Shown in pieces: positions 19,961-31,732 of a stretch of DNA of 64,000 nt; position 1 is the first letter of the stretch; each line of letters starts with the position of its first letter. The notes under the pieces are model-generated. The model did not search any database, was not told where the DNA came from, and saw only the letters and a program-made list of their open reading frames with translations. Origin of the DNA: Pyronema omphalodes (lineage: Eukaryota; Ascomycota; Pezizomycetes; Pezizales; Pyronemataceae); the NCBI GenBank assembly GCA_024516155.1, contig JAJJXM010000021.1, forward strand, positions 723,143 to 787,142, written 5' to 3'. The translations under genes and the position numbers were made by a program.

Positions 19961-22263
19961 ACACGGGGAGATTCTGGTGAACCCGGCGCGACCGCGGCTA
20001 CCTGCTTAGCCTTCTTGGTGGGTCGCTCCTCTTCGGATTCCTCATCGTCAGCTTCATCGTCGGTTGATCTTGCTCTTTTCTTTCGGTTCACCGCAGCCAC
20101 TTTTGCTGCAAGTTCGGTACCTTGGGAGGTCTTCTTCGCGAAACATTCCAATGTGTGATGGCTGGAACGTCCGCATCTCCAACAGGATGCCTTATCCGCC
20201 TTATACTGATCGATTTCAGATTGTGGCACACCGACCAATGCGTCCCGGGTGCTCTGAAACTTCTTCTCCTTTGGTTTGTTGGAGGTTGAGGGCCTATCCC
20301 TCTGGTTATCCTTGGATTTCTGGTGGCGTCCTTTATCTTTCTCATTCTTCCTTGTAGACCTATCTTTTTCCGGCTGGAAATCGATTTGTTGTAGGAGTGG
20401 ATTCTCCTTTCGATTCTTCTCGTTTTCTCTGTTGGTGGCCTTCTTTACAAGGGCGGCCTTGAAGAGTTCGAATGACGGGTCGTATAGATCTTCGGTCAGA
20501 TCCGTCGCTGCTCGGACGACCTCGTCTTCGAAGGACTGAGCATACATCTCTCGGAGAACCTCTCCCTGAAGCTGCGCCTTCTCCTGGTAGATCGACATCC
20601 GGATTCCCCACTGGTCGGCGGGAAGCCCGGTCTTGTGCCAGCCCGGGAGGTGTTTCCAACGAAGCTTGTTCATTTTCGCGGTGTAGTTCCGCCTCTCATG
20701 TGGGTCGCGGAAGTATTGAGTCATTGCCGCCGCGTAGGTTTCCCAGTTGTCTTGTTGCTTAGAGGACTCCCATGTGTCGACGCGATTCTGATGCCATTGG
20801 CGTGCATCGCCCTTGAGGAAGGATCCAAGCCAGTGGATCTTTTGAAGGTCCGTTTGATAGTCAATCGCTCGGACTGTCATAAACTCCTTAACGGCCTTGA
20901 ACCATGGCATGAACTCTGCCTTTTCTCCAGAAAATGATTCTGGCTCTTTCATCTTAGGAGCTTTCCCAACGACTACGGGTGCCCTGTTTTTTGACACCCT
21001 ATTCTTCTTATCCTTTTTGCGCAGCTGCTGAATGTATCGCCGAATTTCCTTTGGGACTTGTTCGGCATACCTTGGTGCAGAGTCTGAATCAGAATCGGAG
21101 GATTCAGAGCTGCTGCTGTCAGGTGGAGGAGGAGGAGGGGGTATACGTCCGTTTGGTGGACTGCTTCCCCGTCTAGAACCTCTTCGGGAGGCTTGGATGG
21201 ATCCCCGTCCATTTCGTTCATTTGGCCTAGGAGGAATTGGCGGTGGCAGATTATAAAGGAGGTCATCATCTCCCTGGTCGTCGGGTTCGGAATTGGTCAT
21301 GTCGTGGTCACTCTCCGGTGAAGGGGCCCGACCATCTCTGCAACGTCCTTGGATCACTTCACTGATTAGTGACGCTACATCTGCTTGCCTACCCGGGCCT
21401 GCAACCCTTTTGACCTGCTCCTGTAATTCCAGCTCAATGGCCTTCCACTTGTTGTCGAAAGCGGCCTGTAATTCTTCTCTTTCGCGTTGACTTGCCGCGG
21501 CGGCCTCGTCTTGTTGTTTCTTCAGACGATCATGATCAGCCTGTTGTCGTTTCTGGAGCTGTGAAAGGCGGTCCATTTCCTTTCGGACTCTCTTTTTCTC
21601 GTCCGCTAAGTCCGCCTTTAATGCAGCTTCCTTATCTTTCAACTCCTGCTTGTCTTTGGCCATCCGGGCCTCCAGGTCCTTTTCCTTTTGTCGTAATTCT
21701 GCTGCCCATCGTTCGCAGCTGGCGTTCCATTCCTCCTGTTTTGTGGCTTCCGCTCGATAGTAAGCCATAATGATTTGTTGATTGTTTTCTAATTTCTCGG
21801 TATACGCCTCTAGGGTCACCTGTCGATGGACTTCGTCATTGACCCGAGTGATTTGGAGGTCCTCCATTTGTCGTTGAAGCTGAGTGTATGCTTCGGCGAC
21901 CTCCATAAATTGGCGGTTGGTGAGGTTGAATTGGGCATTCACCGCATTACCCATCTGTTGTTGTGTTTGTTGCAAGGCTTGGTCCAAGTTGACTTGGATG
22001 TTTTCGTATGCCGTTTGCATATTCATGAACATCCGGATTGCATCACCCTCGTCGTTCTGGATTTGGCCGCGTAAGTTGCTGATGTCTACAGCAGTACGAG
22101 CCAGTTGTCTCATCAGGTCCTCAGCCCATGATGGGATGCTCGGGATACTGATGGAATCTGGTAACCCACTCATTTCTACCTCATTGCTGGAGTTGTCGGG
22201 GTCAGCACTGAGGAGAGCCCATGAAGGGAGGGGCTGGAATTCGTATTCCATAAGTTCAGCCAT
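19924..22263 (-). CDS. GyD gag (779 aa)
   Basis: Large gag. Residues about 130-290 form a long charged coiled coil (many E/K/R/Q heptads), then a Pro- and Ser/Asp-rich linker (about 340-400), the retrotransposon gag domain (PESFSGEKAEFMPWFKAVK...), a basic stretch and a CX2CX4HX4C knuckle (CWRCGRSSHHTLEC) near 693-706. It ends TAA at 19924-19926, directly after the TTTAAAC heptamer. Start ATG at 22261-22263, about 65 bp inside the 5' LTR. Intact. Confidence 0.94.
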   Translation of the reverse strand: MAELMEYEFQPLPSWALLSADPDNSSNEVEMSGLPDSISIPSIPSWAEDLMRQLARTAVDISNLRGQIQNDEGDAIRMFMNMQTAYENIQVNLDQALQQTQQQMGNAVNAQFNLTNRQFMEVAEAYTQLQRQMEDLQITRVNDEVHRQVTLEAYTEKLENNQQIIMAYYRAEATKQEEWNASCERWAAELRQKEKDLEARMAKDKQELKDKEAALKADLADEKKRVRKEMDRLSQLQKRQQADHDRLKKQQDEAAAASQREREELQAAFDNKWKAIELELQEQVKRVAGPGRQADVASLISEVIQGRCRDGRAPSPESDHDMTNSEPDDQGDDDLLYNLPPPIPPRPNERNGRGSIQASRRGSRRGSSPPNGRIPPPPPPPDSSSSESSDSDSDSAPRYAEQVPKEIRRYIQQLRKKDKKNRVSKNRAPVVVGKAPKMKEPESFSGEKAEFMPWFKAVKEFMTVRAIDYQTDLQKIHWLGSFLKGDARQWHQNRVDTWESSKQQDNWETYAAAMTQYFRDPHERRNYTAKMNKLRWKHLPGWHKTGLPADQWGIRMSIYQEKAQLQGEVLREMYAQSFEDEVVRAATDLTEDLYDPSFELFKAALVKKATNRENEKNRKENPLLQQIDFQPEKDRSTRKNEKDKGRHQKSKDNQRDRPSTSNKPKEKKFQSTRDALVGVPQSEIDQYKADKASCWRCGRSSHHTLECFAKKTSQGTELAAKVAAVNRKKRARSTDDEADDEESEEERPTKKAKQVAAVAPGSPESPRVWEIRSEHSDLN
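19927..19933 (-). promoter_or_regulatory. Slippery heptamer TTTAAAC (GyD gag-pol)
   Basis: The gag frame reads GAT TTA AAC TAA, so T TTA AAC is in phase and abuts the stop. UUUAAAC is the classical nidovirus -1 heptamer. A slip leads into the open pol frame (K-L-T-R-P). Confidence 0.82.
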
Positions 22264-22318
22264 GTCGTAATATGGTGGCTGATAACTACTTCTCGATTCA
22301 CTCGGTGAGGTATATGAG

Positions 22319-22328
22319 TAAACTTATA
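22319..22328 (-). other. GyD candidate self-priming site
   Basis: One base inside the 5' LTR, element sense TATAAGTTTA is complementary over 10 nt to the LTR segment at 22471-22480. No TATA box was found just upstream of that LTR segment, so the support is weaker than for GyB. Confidence 0.5.
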
Positions 22329-22329
22329 G

Positions 22330-23935
22330 TGTAAACCGGGGGTCCTAGGGTAATGGACGGCCGGGTAACTCTCAAATTCCCGAAAGAAAAGAGAGAAGCA
22401 ATAATTCCAAGAAGGGGAATTATTACTTCTCAAGGGAATTCTTCTAACGGAAAGTAGAGGTGATAACAGTTATAAGTTTAAACTCTCCTGTGTATCTCAG
22501 GGAGCGTTTCGAGAGTATCGGTTCTGGTGGTCGTTTCTTCAAGAGGGACGACCGGAGGTATTGTCTTGATTTGATGTAAGGTATAGATTTGATGGCGTCG
22601 GGTATTGACTTAAGAGAAGGCAATAACCCTTCGTGGGATGTGTGGTTGTATTCGGAACAATGGTGATTGCGTTGCTGGATGATGGCTTCTTCGAGTGGGG
22701 GCTTTTGGCACTTTTATATTTTTCTTATCTTGAGCTCCCCACTCATATACCCTGCAAGCACTGTGCGGTGGGCGGAAGTGGAAGTACCATAAGACGTTGG
22801 TTGGCTACACCTAAACGTGATTTTTCCACCATACAAAATGCAACTTTTGGTAAAAACGCTAATATCGCGAATATACTTTAAGACATCCTCCGGGCCGTTA
22901 TCCGGATGATGCCTTAGTCGTTTGCTATTGCCTAGACTTGATCTTTTCGTCGTTTGCACTTGATGTCATAAATAATAATAAGGCATCGGAATGCATTTCG
23001 AAGAATGTGCATTGCAGGACCGGCTGACGCGTTCCTGCAACTAACGTCGGACTTCGATATCCGGTTGGCGATTCCGTCGCATCCGGTGAAGTCGTTTGTA
23101 TGATCTGATGATGTCGTCATGGTCGGCAATAGACTGTGGGCCTTCCGGGGGTCCCGAATAGGAGGTGGTCCGATGGTCCGTTCATCGTTCGGTCGTCTCG
23201 TCATATCGGCAGTTCGAAGGTGCGTTTGCGAAGATAAGGTTTCCGGTGATAACTACCCAAAGAGGTAATTAACTCCTTATCTCCTTCGGCCGACTAGACT
23301 CCGCTGTCGTAAGATGTTTTTCGGCTTATCCGGTTTCCTCCGTCAGGTCAGGCGTAATGCCTCGGTCACATATGACTATGTCTTCTTGTTTTACGGCAAA
23401 GTGTTTTGTGAATACATTATCCCATTTAACTTAAATACAGTTCTTTCCCTCCTAACCTTTCTATCCTCATCAACCTCGATATCTGTTTCCTGCGGTGACC
23501 TACTTGCGTCACATTCTCCTTTCTATTCGTATGTATATCTGGCCCGCCGGGTCTCTTAGTTCCACGACCCTTTCTGGACGGTTTTCTCGTATACGGCGGA
23601 AGAGGTGCGTTCGCTCAAAGGCTTCGGTAAGTCTTTGAGTGAGGCCCTAAGGTTATAAGTATTCCAGGTTTTTATCAGCGGCAGCGGTATGTTCCTCGAG
23701 GTATGGCTGCGCATTAGAAACCGCAGTCATTGATCGGAAACAGACCCACCTCGGGGGCTGCCCCGGGTTTCCCCGCCCTAGATGACGCTGACTTTTTCCC
23801 TGGCCCCCCATTATCCTACTTCCTGCGGGAAGTGGATGAAGGGTGGTTAGTAATAGCTCTCGCCTTTGGCTTGAGTTATTACTTAGGTAAGAATCCCCAT
23901 TCTTTTTAAATGTCTTATCGGGGTAGGGTATGACA
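22330..23935 (-). repeat. GyD 5' LTR (1606 bp)
   Basis: TGTAAACC...GTATGACA; near-identical partner of 14432-16035. CTCGG at 23936-23940 is the duplicated target within GyC pol. Confidence 0.96.
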
Positions 23936-23940
23936 CTCGG

Positions 23941-26900
23941 AGAATCAGGGTACTTGAGATGAAACTCTCGTAACTTCTCCTGACCTCCTACTGAAAAGTT
24001 GTCGAATGGTTCTGCCGTCCAATCTTTCTTATTTGGCCAACCTCGCCATTTAACAAGGTACAACACTCGATTTCCTGATTTGTAGCTGCTCATGATTTCA
24101 TCGATGTCGTATTCCTCGCTTCCCTCAACATCGTCTGCCTCCCGTAGAATTTTGTTTGTATCTGGTGGAGCCCGAGTTCCTGCTCTAAAGGGCTCAAGTA
24201 ATGAGGTATGGAAGACGTTGTGTATCTTCCATTTTCGTGGGAGCGTGAGTCGTACTGCTGTTGGGGAGATGACTTTTTCGACTTGGAAGGGACCATGTTG
24301 TTTATGGTCCAACTTCCTTGATGGGCGTCTGGTTCGTATCTTGCGTCCATCTAACATGACCAAGTCTCCTACTTGGTATTCGGGTGCCTCCTGTCGTTTC
24401 TGGTCTGCATAGTGTTTCATTCTTTCTTGTGTTTTTTGAAGGGCTAACTTGGCTCCTTCGTGTATCGTATGCATCCAGTCGGCGTAGGCTTTGCTGGCTG
24501 GGTTGCGCACAGCAGTTGCCGAAGGGTTGCTCGTATTTGGGTAGAACCCATAGTTAGCGTAAAATGGTGAAAGTCCAGTTGCGCTTGTGACTGAGTTGTT
24601 GTATGCGAACTCAGCCATGGGTACGAGGTCAGCCCAGTCGTCCATTTCGTGGTTAACAAAAGAGCGGAGGTAAGCTTCGATTGTTTGATTAAGCCGTTCC
24701 GTTTGTCCGTCCGTCTGTGGGTGGAAGGCTGTTGACATTCTCGGTTTGATTCCTAACGTTCCAAGAAATGCTTTCCAGGTGGTGCTTGTAAACCTGGAGT
24801 CTCGATCAGACACTATATCCTTGGGTAAGCCATGCAACTTCCAAATTTCCTTTGCGAATATTCTGGCAAGGTCTGCAGTTGTCTTGCCGTCTTTCTGTAA
24901 GGGGATGAAGTGCGCCATTTTAGTAAATCGATCAACTATAACCCATAGTTGATCACACCCATTAGATTCTGGTAGGTCGGTAATAAAATCCATAGCAATA
25001 GATTGCCATGGGGCATAAGTCAATTCCAAAGGTTGCAACATTCCATACTGTTGGTGCCTAGCCGTTTTGTCCTTCTGACATTCCAAACAGCTTTGTATAT
25101 ATTCAATTATTTGTTCATCCATCTTCGGCCACCAAACGTTTCTTCTTATTAATTCAATGGTCTTATCCTGACCAAAGTGTCCTGCAATCTTCGAGTCGTG
25201 CTCTGATTCCAGTACCATGTTGACTAAATCCTTTGGCACCCATAACTTCTCTTTCCGATAGATTATGCCATCTTCTATCGTTAGTGGATCCTTTATTTTG
25301 TTTGCTGCTTTTTTATAGTTTTCGTCCAGTTCTCCAGCTCCTTTAACCATCTTTAAAAATTCTTCAGACCATTCAATAGAAGGAATCGAATTAAGCCGTG
25401 CCGAAGAAACAATGAATGATGTTCCTTCTCCTCCACTGCTGATTGCTGAAATCGATGCAAAATGTTCTTTGTGAAGGGTAGTCGTAATCGGCTGACCCTC
25501 ACCTCCCCCCTATTCAGGGCGGAACTCCGGACGCCTTGACAATGCATCTGGCTTCCCATTCTTACTTCCAGGTCTGTATAAAATTTTAAAGTCAATACCA
25601 GCAAGTTCTTGAGCCCACCTTGCTTGGCGACGATTGAGTACTTTTGTTGTGGTGAAGTACTCCAAATTTTGAGGGTCGCTGAATACCTGAACTGTATGCA
25701 TAGGTCCCTCCAAGTATCTTCTCCATATTTTAAACGAATCCACAATATCTAAAAGCTCTTTATCATGGATTTCGTAGTTGATTTCTGCCGGAGTAAATTT
25801 CCTGGAGTGGAAAGCAATAGGGTGCAGCTTTCCGTCCTCTCCTTTCTGAGAAAGGACTGCGCCTAAGGCAAAGTCAGAAGCATCAGTTTCAACTATGCAA
25901 ACCTCTTTAGGATCAAAATGACCCAATAGTGGTGCCTTCGTAAACCTCTGCTTTAACTCATCAAATGCCAATTCCATGGCAACAGTCCATTCCCACTTCT
26001 TTGGATCGCCCTTGGTAGATTCAGTAAGAGGACGACAAATTCTTGAGAAGTCCTTTATGAATCGGCGATAGAAGTTTGCAAATCCAAGAAAGCCTTGTGT
26101 CTCTTTCAAGGATTTAGGAGGTTCCCAAACCAGGACGGTTTCCACTTTGTCCTTTGCCATTTCTATTCCCTTTTCGCTGATGATATAACCCAAAAATTCC
26201 ACTTTGTTTGTCTCCCAAACACATTTTTCCGGAGATATTACCAGCCCATTTTCTTCCAGTCTTTTCAAGACTTCCTTAACCAATTTATCATGTTCCTCCT
26301 CTGTTTCCGCGTAAATAAGAACATCATCAATATAAGCAATTACTCCCTGATCCAACATGTCCCTAAAGATATGATTCATCTAACCCTAACCCTATCCAAC
26401 ATGTCCCTAAAGATATGATTCATCGAATGTGGCCGGTGCATTGCTTAAGCCAAAAGGCATTACCAAAAATTCGTATAGCCCATACCTGCATCTAAAAGCA
26501 GTTTTCCACTCATCTCCTTCTTCAATCCTTATTAAATGATAACCGTTCTTCAAATCCATTTTCGTGAAGAACCTAGCTCCTCTTACTCTGTCTTGTAATT
26601 CAGACATCAGAGGGAGGGGGTAGCGATTTGCGATTGTTATTTTATTTATCCCCCTATAATCCACACACAGCCTTAAACCTCGCCCATGGGGTTTTGGCAC
26701 AAAGAGAATTGGTGCTGCGGCAGGAGATTTAGATGGTCGAATCTTGCCTGGCCTCAGCATTTCCTTCAACCATTCTCTTAGTGTCTCCAGCTCAACCTTA
26801 TTGAGCGCATAAACTGGTCCCCAAGGAGGAGTTTCTCCTTCCTTCAGATCTATGGCGTGATCGTAGGGTTTGTGTTCAGGAAGCTTGTCTGCTGCTTCCT

Positions 26901-27669
26901 TGGTCATAATGTTGATCCACTTACGGAATTTCTCAGGGACTTGTTGAAGTGCCTCTGATAATTCCTCCTTAGTGGCAACGGCTGAAATATGGCCTATAAC
27001 TGAGGCCTCAGGGTGGTCGAGTACGCAGCGGTCGACCTTGAGTGAAAATGTACTGGCCTGAGCCTTAGTACAATGTTCGGTGCAACGTGGTGTTGTGAAG
27101 GAGATGTTATTGCTGTCTCCCCACATGTTGCAAGGTTGATGTTTTGCCATCCACCAGTAAGGTAAGATGACGTCGCAGTCGCTGTCAAGAGGGGCGACTT
27201 CGAATGATTCTGCTGCAAAGTGCTGTTTGTGCTGCAGCATAAAAGGAACTGTAAAGAATTCTCCAGCTCCAGCAACTACCTCATTATTGAAGTTGCGTAT
27301 TTGAAGAGGCTGGTCTCTCTTCACAGTAGGAATTTTGTAAGTTTGGACAAAACCTTTGTCCAGTAAAGCTGAGGTGGAGCCTGTATCAAGTAGGACTCGC
27401 ACCGTCCGAAATTTGTTCTTTGACCAATTCAACACCATGTTGATTATTGGCCTTTTTCCGTGATAAGGTGGAACCAAGGCTTCCTTTGTTATTGCCTTGG
27501 AAGAGGTTCCATTGTCGGTTCGTCGATTTTTTGTCTTGATCGACCCCAAGTTGTCTGTTGATTTTCTCTTTGTTCCACAACATATAATATTTCCTGCGTC
27601 AGATGTACATTCCTCCTCCTCAGGTGACGCAACCCTAGAGGATCTTAAAAATCCGACTCCTCATCATTC
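23941..27669 (-). pseudogene. GyC pol: protease to chromodomain, broken
   Basis: The order is protease (LLDTGST), RT, RNase H, integrase (zinc domain, MDFITDLPESNG, SDRDSRF, QTDGQTERLNQ), GPY module and most of a chromodomain (DEIMSSYKSGNRVLYLVKWRGWPNKKDW). Open pieces are 26407-27549, 25510-26379 and 23941-25509, all in one frame. Lesions: an 8-bp deletion before the RT insertion, the insertion itself with stops in its GGGTTAGGG part (26350-26424), and TAG at 25510-25512. GyD then removes the last codons to 14369. The frame starts in -1 to gag at the GGATTTT site (27648-27654). Confidence 0.94.
26350..26424 (-). repeat. 31-bp duplication with telomeric insert in GyC RT
   Basis: Copies 26350-26380 and 26394-26424 flank TAACCCTAACCCT (26381-26393). 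Structure and position match 1773-1847 of GyA exactly; GyC has also lost 8 bp just upstream in sense. Confidence 0.97.
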
Positions 27670-29834
27670 TGCTCAATCTCCCAAATCCTGGGTTGAGCAT
27701 CTTCCATCATTTCATCCTCATCCTGCCGCACTGCTGCGGTCTTTGTCTTTTTTGTCTCCTTGGGCTTCTCCTGCCCTTTATTTCCATCATCATCATCGTC
27801 TCTCTTCCTCTTACCAGAGGAAGCAACCTTTCCTTCGCCAGAGAGCTCTGTTCCTCCAACTGTTTTCTTTGCGTAACAATCAAACATCTTATGTCCTGAT
27901 CGCCCGCACCTCCAACAGTCTGCCTTCTCCTTCTTATGCTTATCAATGTCGCTCCGAGGAACATTCTGCAGAGCCTGCCTCCCTGACGCAAAGATGGACT
28001 TCTTGTCCTTTTTTCCAGAAAAACTCTTTGTCTCCTTTTTATCCTTAAATTTATCCTTGTGCTGCACCTCCTTCGGGCGCACAGTCTCCTTTTGTTTTCC
28101 TTTGTCCCTATGACGGTCTTCCCGTACTTCCAAAGACTTCTTTTTATGACCCTTTAATTCCTCATCCAAATTTTCAACAACGTGGGCAGCTTCCTTCACT
28201 GCATCAATCATTGCTTCATCGTCAGTTGGGATTCCCCCAACTCTTTGATATACCATCTTCTCAATGGCCGGTGTCATGGCCTCCCAAATCACATTCCTAT
28301 GCATAGGACCAATTGCTCCCACACGCATATTAAGGTCCTCCAACTTGGTGATATAGTCATCGATGTCTCCCTCATACTGGAGCTCCGTTATCCTTTTAAC
28401 GTCCTTCTGGGCTTCTCGCTTATCCTCAAATCTGGTTTCAATTGAACTTGAGAAAGCTTGCCATGTATCCTCAAGTCCTTGTCTCTGAATGGACTTTCGC
28501 CGTTCCTGGTGCCAACTTAACGCCTTGTGCGTAAGTAAGCTTCCAACCCATTTAACCTGATCGTCCTCATCTGGAAAGGCCTTGGCGTATGTTGCGATGT
28601 AATCTTGAACAGACATCCACCAAGCCCTAAACAAATTTTTATCCTTTCCAGAAAAATATTGAGGAGCCTTCATTTCTGGCATTTTGGGTCTCCTCGGCTC
28701 GTTGCCTCCAGATTGCTGCAATTTATTAACAAGTGATTCTAAGAATGCCTCTGTTGCATTCTTTGTTTCCGGGTTCTTTTGTTTTGCCTTTTCCTTACGC
28801 TCCTGGCGCTTTCTCTCCAAGGCTTTCCTGATGTATTCATCATCTGAATCTTCGTCGTCAGAAGGGTCAGATGGTGGTGGTGGACGTGGTGGGAGTCCTC
28901 CTCCTGGTGGCTTGCTTCCTCTACCACCGTTTCTGCCGCCATTTTGAACAGATCCATCCACTGATGGAGGCAACGGGACTTCTGGGGCTCTGCAAAGAGA
29001 GGGGGGTCTGGGAGTCATCTCCTCATGCATAGCCTCGGTTAAAGACTTAGCATCGAAATGCTCCTTCTTCTGGATCTTTGACATAACAAGGTCAATAACC
29101 TTGTTTACCAACTCCGATTTCTCTTCCTCCCTCTGTTCATAATAGCCCAGTAGTCGCTGCTGATGCATCTCTTCAGCCTTAGACAGAGCTGCGATCCGCC
29201 TATCCCTTTGCTCGTCGTCCTGCTTCCTAATGGCGTCCTGTGTATTCTTCTCAACTGCCCATTCCTCAATTTCTTTATTAATTTCAAGTTGCCTCTGGGC
29301 GAAGGCCTTGAGGATAGCATTTGTTGTTTCAATGCCCTGGTTGAGTCTGTCTGCAGCTGCCTGCTGAGCTGCCTCCTTTGCTTGTGCATCCGTGGCAAGA
29401 TTGCCAATGGTCCTCCAAACTTGGCCAGCGAAATCGTTGCTGGCTTGGACGAGTCGAGTCACGGTTTGGAGGTTTACCCCTTGGTCCAGGTCTCCTTTCT
29501 TGGCCAAGGTGTCATAGGCCTTTTGCATTCCCTGGGCCATCTCTTGGTAAAGCCCTTTCATTCGCTGTAACTCCTCGTTCATAGCAGCCCCAGATCCGAC
29601 TGCCTCAACCAACCTCTTGATATCCTCCTCATTGGCGTTCATTCTTTCCATCATTAGAATGACCCAGTCAGGGACTTCTCCCAGATGGAGGGTAGTTCCA
29701 TGGTGAACTCTAGGAGCTCCAACCGCAGTAACTTCCTCCCAAGAGCGAGGGCGGGTGATGCTGACAGGATCACCCATAGGAGCATCAAGTCCATCGTCGT
29801 GACGCGAGGTGCCGGTGATTCTTCGAGCTGCCAT
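27645..29834 (-). CDS. GyC gag (729 aa)
   Basis: Intact family I gag. The N-terminal third is helical and charged, a Pro-rich segment with DDEDSDDEY lies near residue 330, then the gag domain ([19 protein letters not shown]...), a very Lys-rich tract and the knuckle [14 protein letters not shown]. It ends TAA at 27645-27647 right after the GGATTTT heptamer. The start ATG at 29832-29834 follows a leader of about 130 bp after the LTR. It is close to GyE gag (728 aa) in sequence and length. Confidence 0.94.
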   Translation of the reverse strand: MAARRITGTSRHDDGLDAPMGDPVSITRPRSWEEVTAVGAPRVHHGTTLHLGEVPDWVILMMERMNANEEDIKRLVEAVGSGAAMNEELQRMKGLYQEMAQGMQKAYDTLAKKGDLDQGVNLQTVTRLVQASNDFAGQVWRTIGNLATDAQAKEAAQQAAADRLNQGIETTNAILKAFAQRQLEINKEIEEWAVEKNTQDAIRKQDDEQRDRRIAALSKAEEMHQQRLLGYYEQREEEKSELVNKVIDLVMSKIQKKEHFDAKSLTEAMHEEMTPRPPSLCRAPEVPLPPSVDGSVQNGGRNGGRGSKPPGGGLPPRPPPPSDPSDDEDSDDEYIRKALERKRQERKEKAKQKNPETKNATEAFLESLVNKLQQSGGNEPRRPKMPEMKAPQYFSGKDKNLFRAWWMSVQDYIATYAKAFPDEDDQVKWVGSLLTHKALSWHQERRKSIQRQGLEDTWQAFSSSIETRFEDKREAQKDVKRITELQYEGDIDDYITKLEDLNMRVGAIGPMHRNVIWEAMTPAIEKMVYQRVGGIPTDDEAMIDAVKEAAHVVENLDEELKGHKKKSLEVREDRHRDKGKQKETVRPKEVQHKDKFKDKKETKSFSGKKDKKSIFASGRQALQNVPRSDIDKHKKEKADCWRCGRSGHKMFDCYAKKTVGGTELSGEGKVASSGKRKRDDDDDGNKGQEKPKETKKTKTAAVRQDEDEMMEDAQPRIWEIEQNDEESDF

Positions 29835-29963
29835 TGTTGGTTGAATGTTTTTTCTGTGTAGTTTTGTGTATGGAGGTTCGTTTGGTGTTGTCTTGCCCTA
29901 GAAGAGGGTCTTCCGTGTACGTGTCGATAAGTAAACTTAGTAGCTTGAGCCTTAAGTTTATAG

Positions 29964-31317
29964 TGTGAACCTGGGTATTGAGGCTTTCAATACAGAGGTT
30001 TGTCCGATCAGTTAACGCTTCGTTCGCAAGATAGATAACTAATAGATTTCCCAAGAGCTAGGAAGTTGAACTATCCGATCACAGGCCGAATAAACTTAAG
30101 GGTCTCTCTCGAGGTAACTGGTGTAGATAGGTGTTGTCGTAACAAGAGCTCAGGTTGCTGATGCTGGAGGAGACGGTGGGAAGACTTAGGGTCTTTTATA
30201 GACTTTCGTCTACAAGTTCGCCCAGACTTCCCAAGGGAAACAACTTCCAAACTAAGCTTAGGAGATAAGACGTGAGTCAATTCTGTGACGAATCTGCCGA
30301 TGGCTCGCATCATGCTGGTGGCACAATTATATTCATTGCTCACTTGCATGATGACCTCGTGTCAGATTAATCCTTGACATTCCTTGCCGTGCTACCACAC
30401 CTTCCAATCAGGTAGTGGGGTTAAGCGCCTAGTGGAGGGTTACTCCACTTGAGCACATAATGCAATGACTCCTCTGGTAATGACATGTGAGTCATATATC
30501 TTATGAGTCGTCTTGATCATAGATCTCCCTAGAGAATCTCGATTGCGAGTGAAGGAATCTGACATCATAAGGCAGACTATGCCTTACCGGAGAGCACTGC
30601 CCCGTCACATTCCTGTGTGATGTCATACAGCCCCACATGCGCGCCCTTGCGCGCAGCCACACCCTGGTGTGTACGCAAACGCCATCTTATCTTGCAGTTG
30701 GCAGTCATTGGCCTAAGGTCGCGTCATATCAGTTCCATCCAACAGTTTCCCTGAGTGGTGTTCCTTGCTGCAGGACGTCGTCTCATGCTAATGCAATCTT
30801 GACCCTTGTCCTGAGCTCCACGCCTGTTGCCTGACTAGACTCTGCCTTGTTCCTTGGCCGACTATCCGCCCAACTCAGCCTCGGATGATCCTATTCGTCT
30901 GCCTTGCATTGTGCTGAGAATTCCCTTCTCTTGCAAGCCCTCTGGTAGCCGTGCTTGGTGGAACACGACCTTAAGTATAAGGAGGTGTCCTTTCGCCGTC
31001 GTCTTCGGTCTCCATCAGCGTCGTCTGTAGTTTTCTCATGGGTAAGTCGACACCCATGAGGTAAGTTGATACTCGTTCCCATCCATCTGTGATCCTCCCA
31101 AACTGACAGTGAATAACAGGTAGCGACGCCTCGGGCCGGGGTCCTCGTGAGGTCCTTTCGGAAAGTCACGAATCACGTGACGTGGCTAGCTGGAGCTCCT
31201 CAGGGGGTTCCGGCCCGGGATACTAACCTTATTATTCATTCTCCTGTCGAGTTTGCCATGTTCTCATAATGTTATACATGTTGCCTATTCTATACTCACA
31301 CAATATAGGGTGTGACA
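29964..31317 (-). repeat. GyC 5' LTR (1354 bp)
   Basis: TGTGAACC...GGTGTGACA. Inside the element, CCTTAAGTTTAT (29950-29961, plus strand) is the candidate self-priming site. It is complementary to ATAAACTTAAGG in the LTR (30091-30102) with a 2-nt spacer. GyE has the same arrangement. Confidence 0.94.
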
Positions 31318-31732
31318 CGCGCAACCGCGACCGCGTTGTTTACTTAGTTATTTTTCGGGAAAAATCTGCAAATAGTGGCTCGGCGTGTAAGGAGGAAAAA
31401 TTGTATATAAGACGATTGTTTCTTTGTTTGTTTATTTTGCTTTTCTTTTCTCCTTACACAGTTATTTGTTTATTTACAAATTCAAATACTTTGTCGAAAT
31501 CTTTGTTTGCGTCCTCGTTCTCGTTCCCGTCTTTGGATCTCTTTGTCCCTTGAAATCTTTGTTTATTTCCTTAAACTTCTAAACACAGAAAGTCTCTAAG
31601 TTGATGCTTGACACAGCTTGAGAGTTTCTAACGTTGAAGTTATTATAAGGTTATATTCATCGAACTCAAGAGTGAATAATTGAGAAGAGCCCTCAGGTTC
31701 TCCGTCAACTATCTCTGCCTTGTTCGCCGTTA
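31318..31732 (+). repeat. Family II LTR fragment (415 bp), opposite orientation to GyB
   Basis: Reverse complement of the last 415 bp of the GyB LTR, with its TGTAAC end intact against LINE sequence at 31732/31733 and its other end cut where GyC begins. It includes TATATAAG and the putative transcript start. The rest of this LTR is not on the other side of GyC. Confidence 0.92.

Larger units (their letters stand above)
14432..23935 (-). mobile_element. GyD: complete, young family III chromovirus
   Basis: Complete Ty3/Gypsy element on the minus strand: 5' LTR 22330-23935, gag 19924-22263, pol 16286-19960, 3' LTR 14432-16035, flanked by CTCGG duplications. In the stretches I aligned, the LTRs differ only by single-base length changes (near 15448 against 23346, and in the T run near 16014 against 23905), so insertion was recent. 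It sits inside GyC pol and is therefore younger than GyC. Confidence 0.97.
23936..31317 (-). mobile_element. GyC, right (5') part: family I element with LTR, gag and pol
   Basis: Minus-strand family I element: 5' LTR 29964-31317, leader, gag 27645-29834 and pol down to 23941, where GyD interrupts it. The gag frame is intact but pol carries the telomeric-repeat insert, so the copy cannot move by itself. It is the closest relative of GyA, in inverted orientation. Confidence 0.95.
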
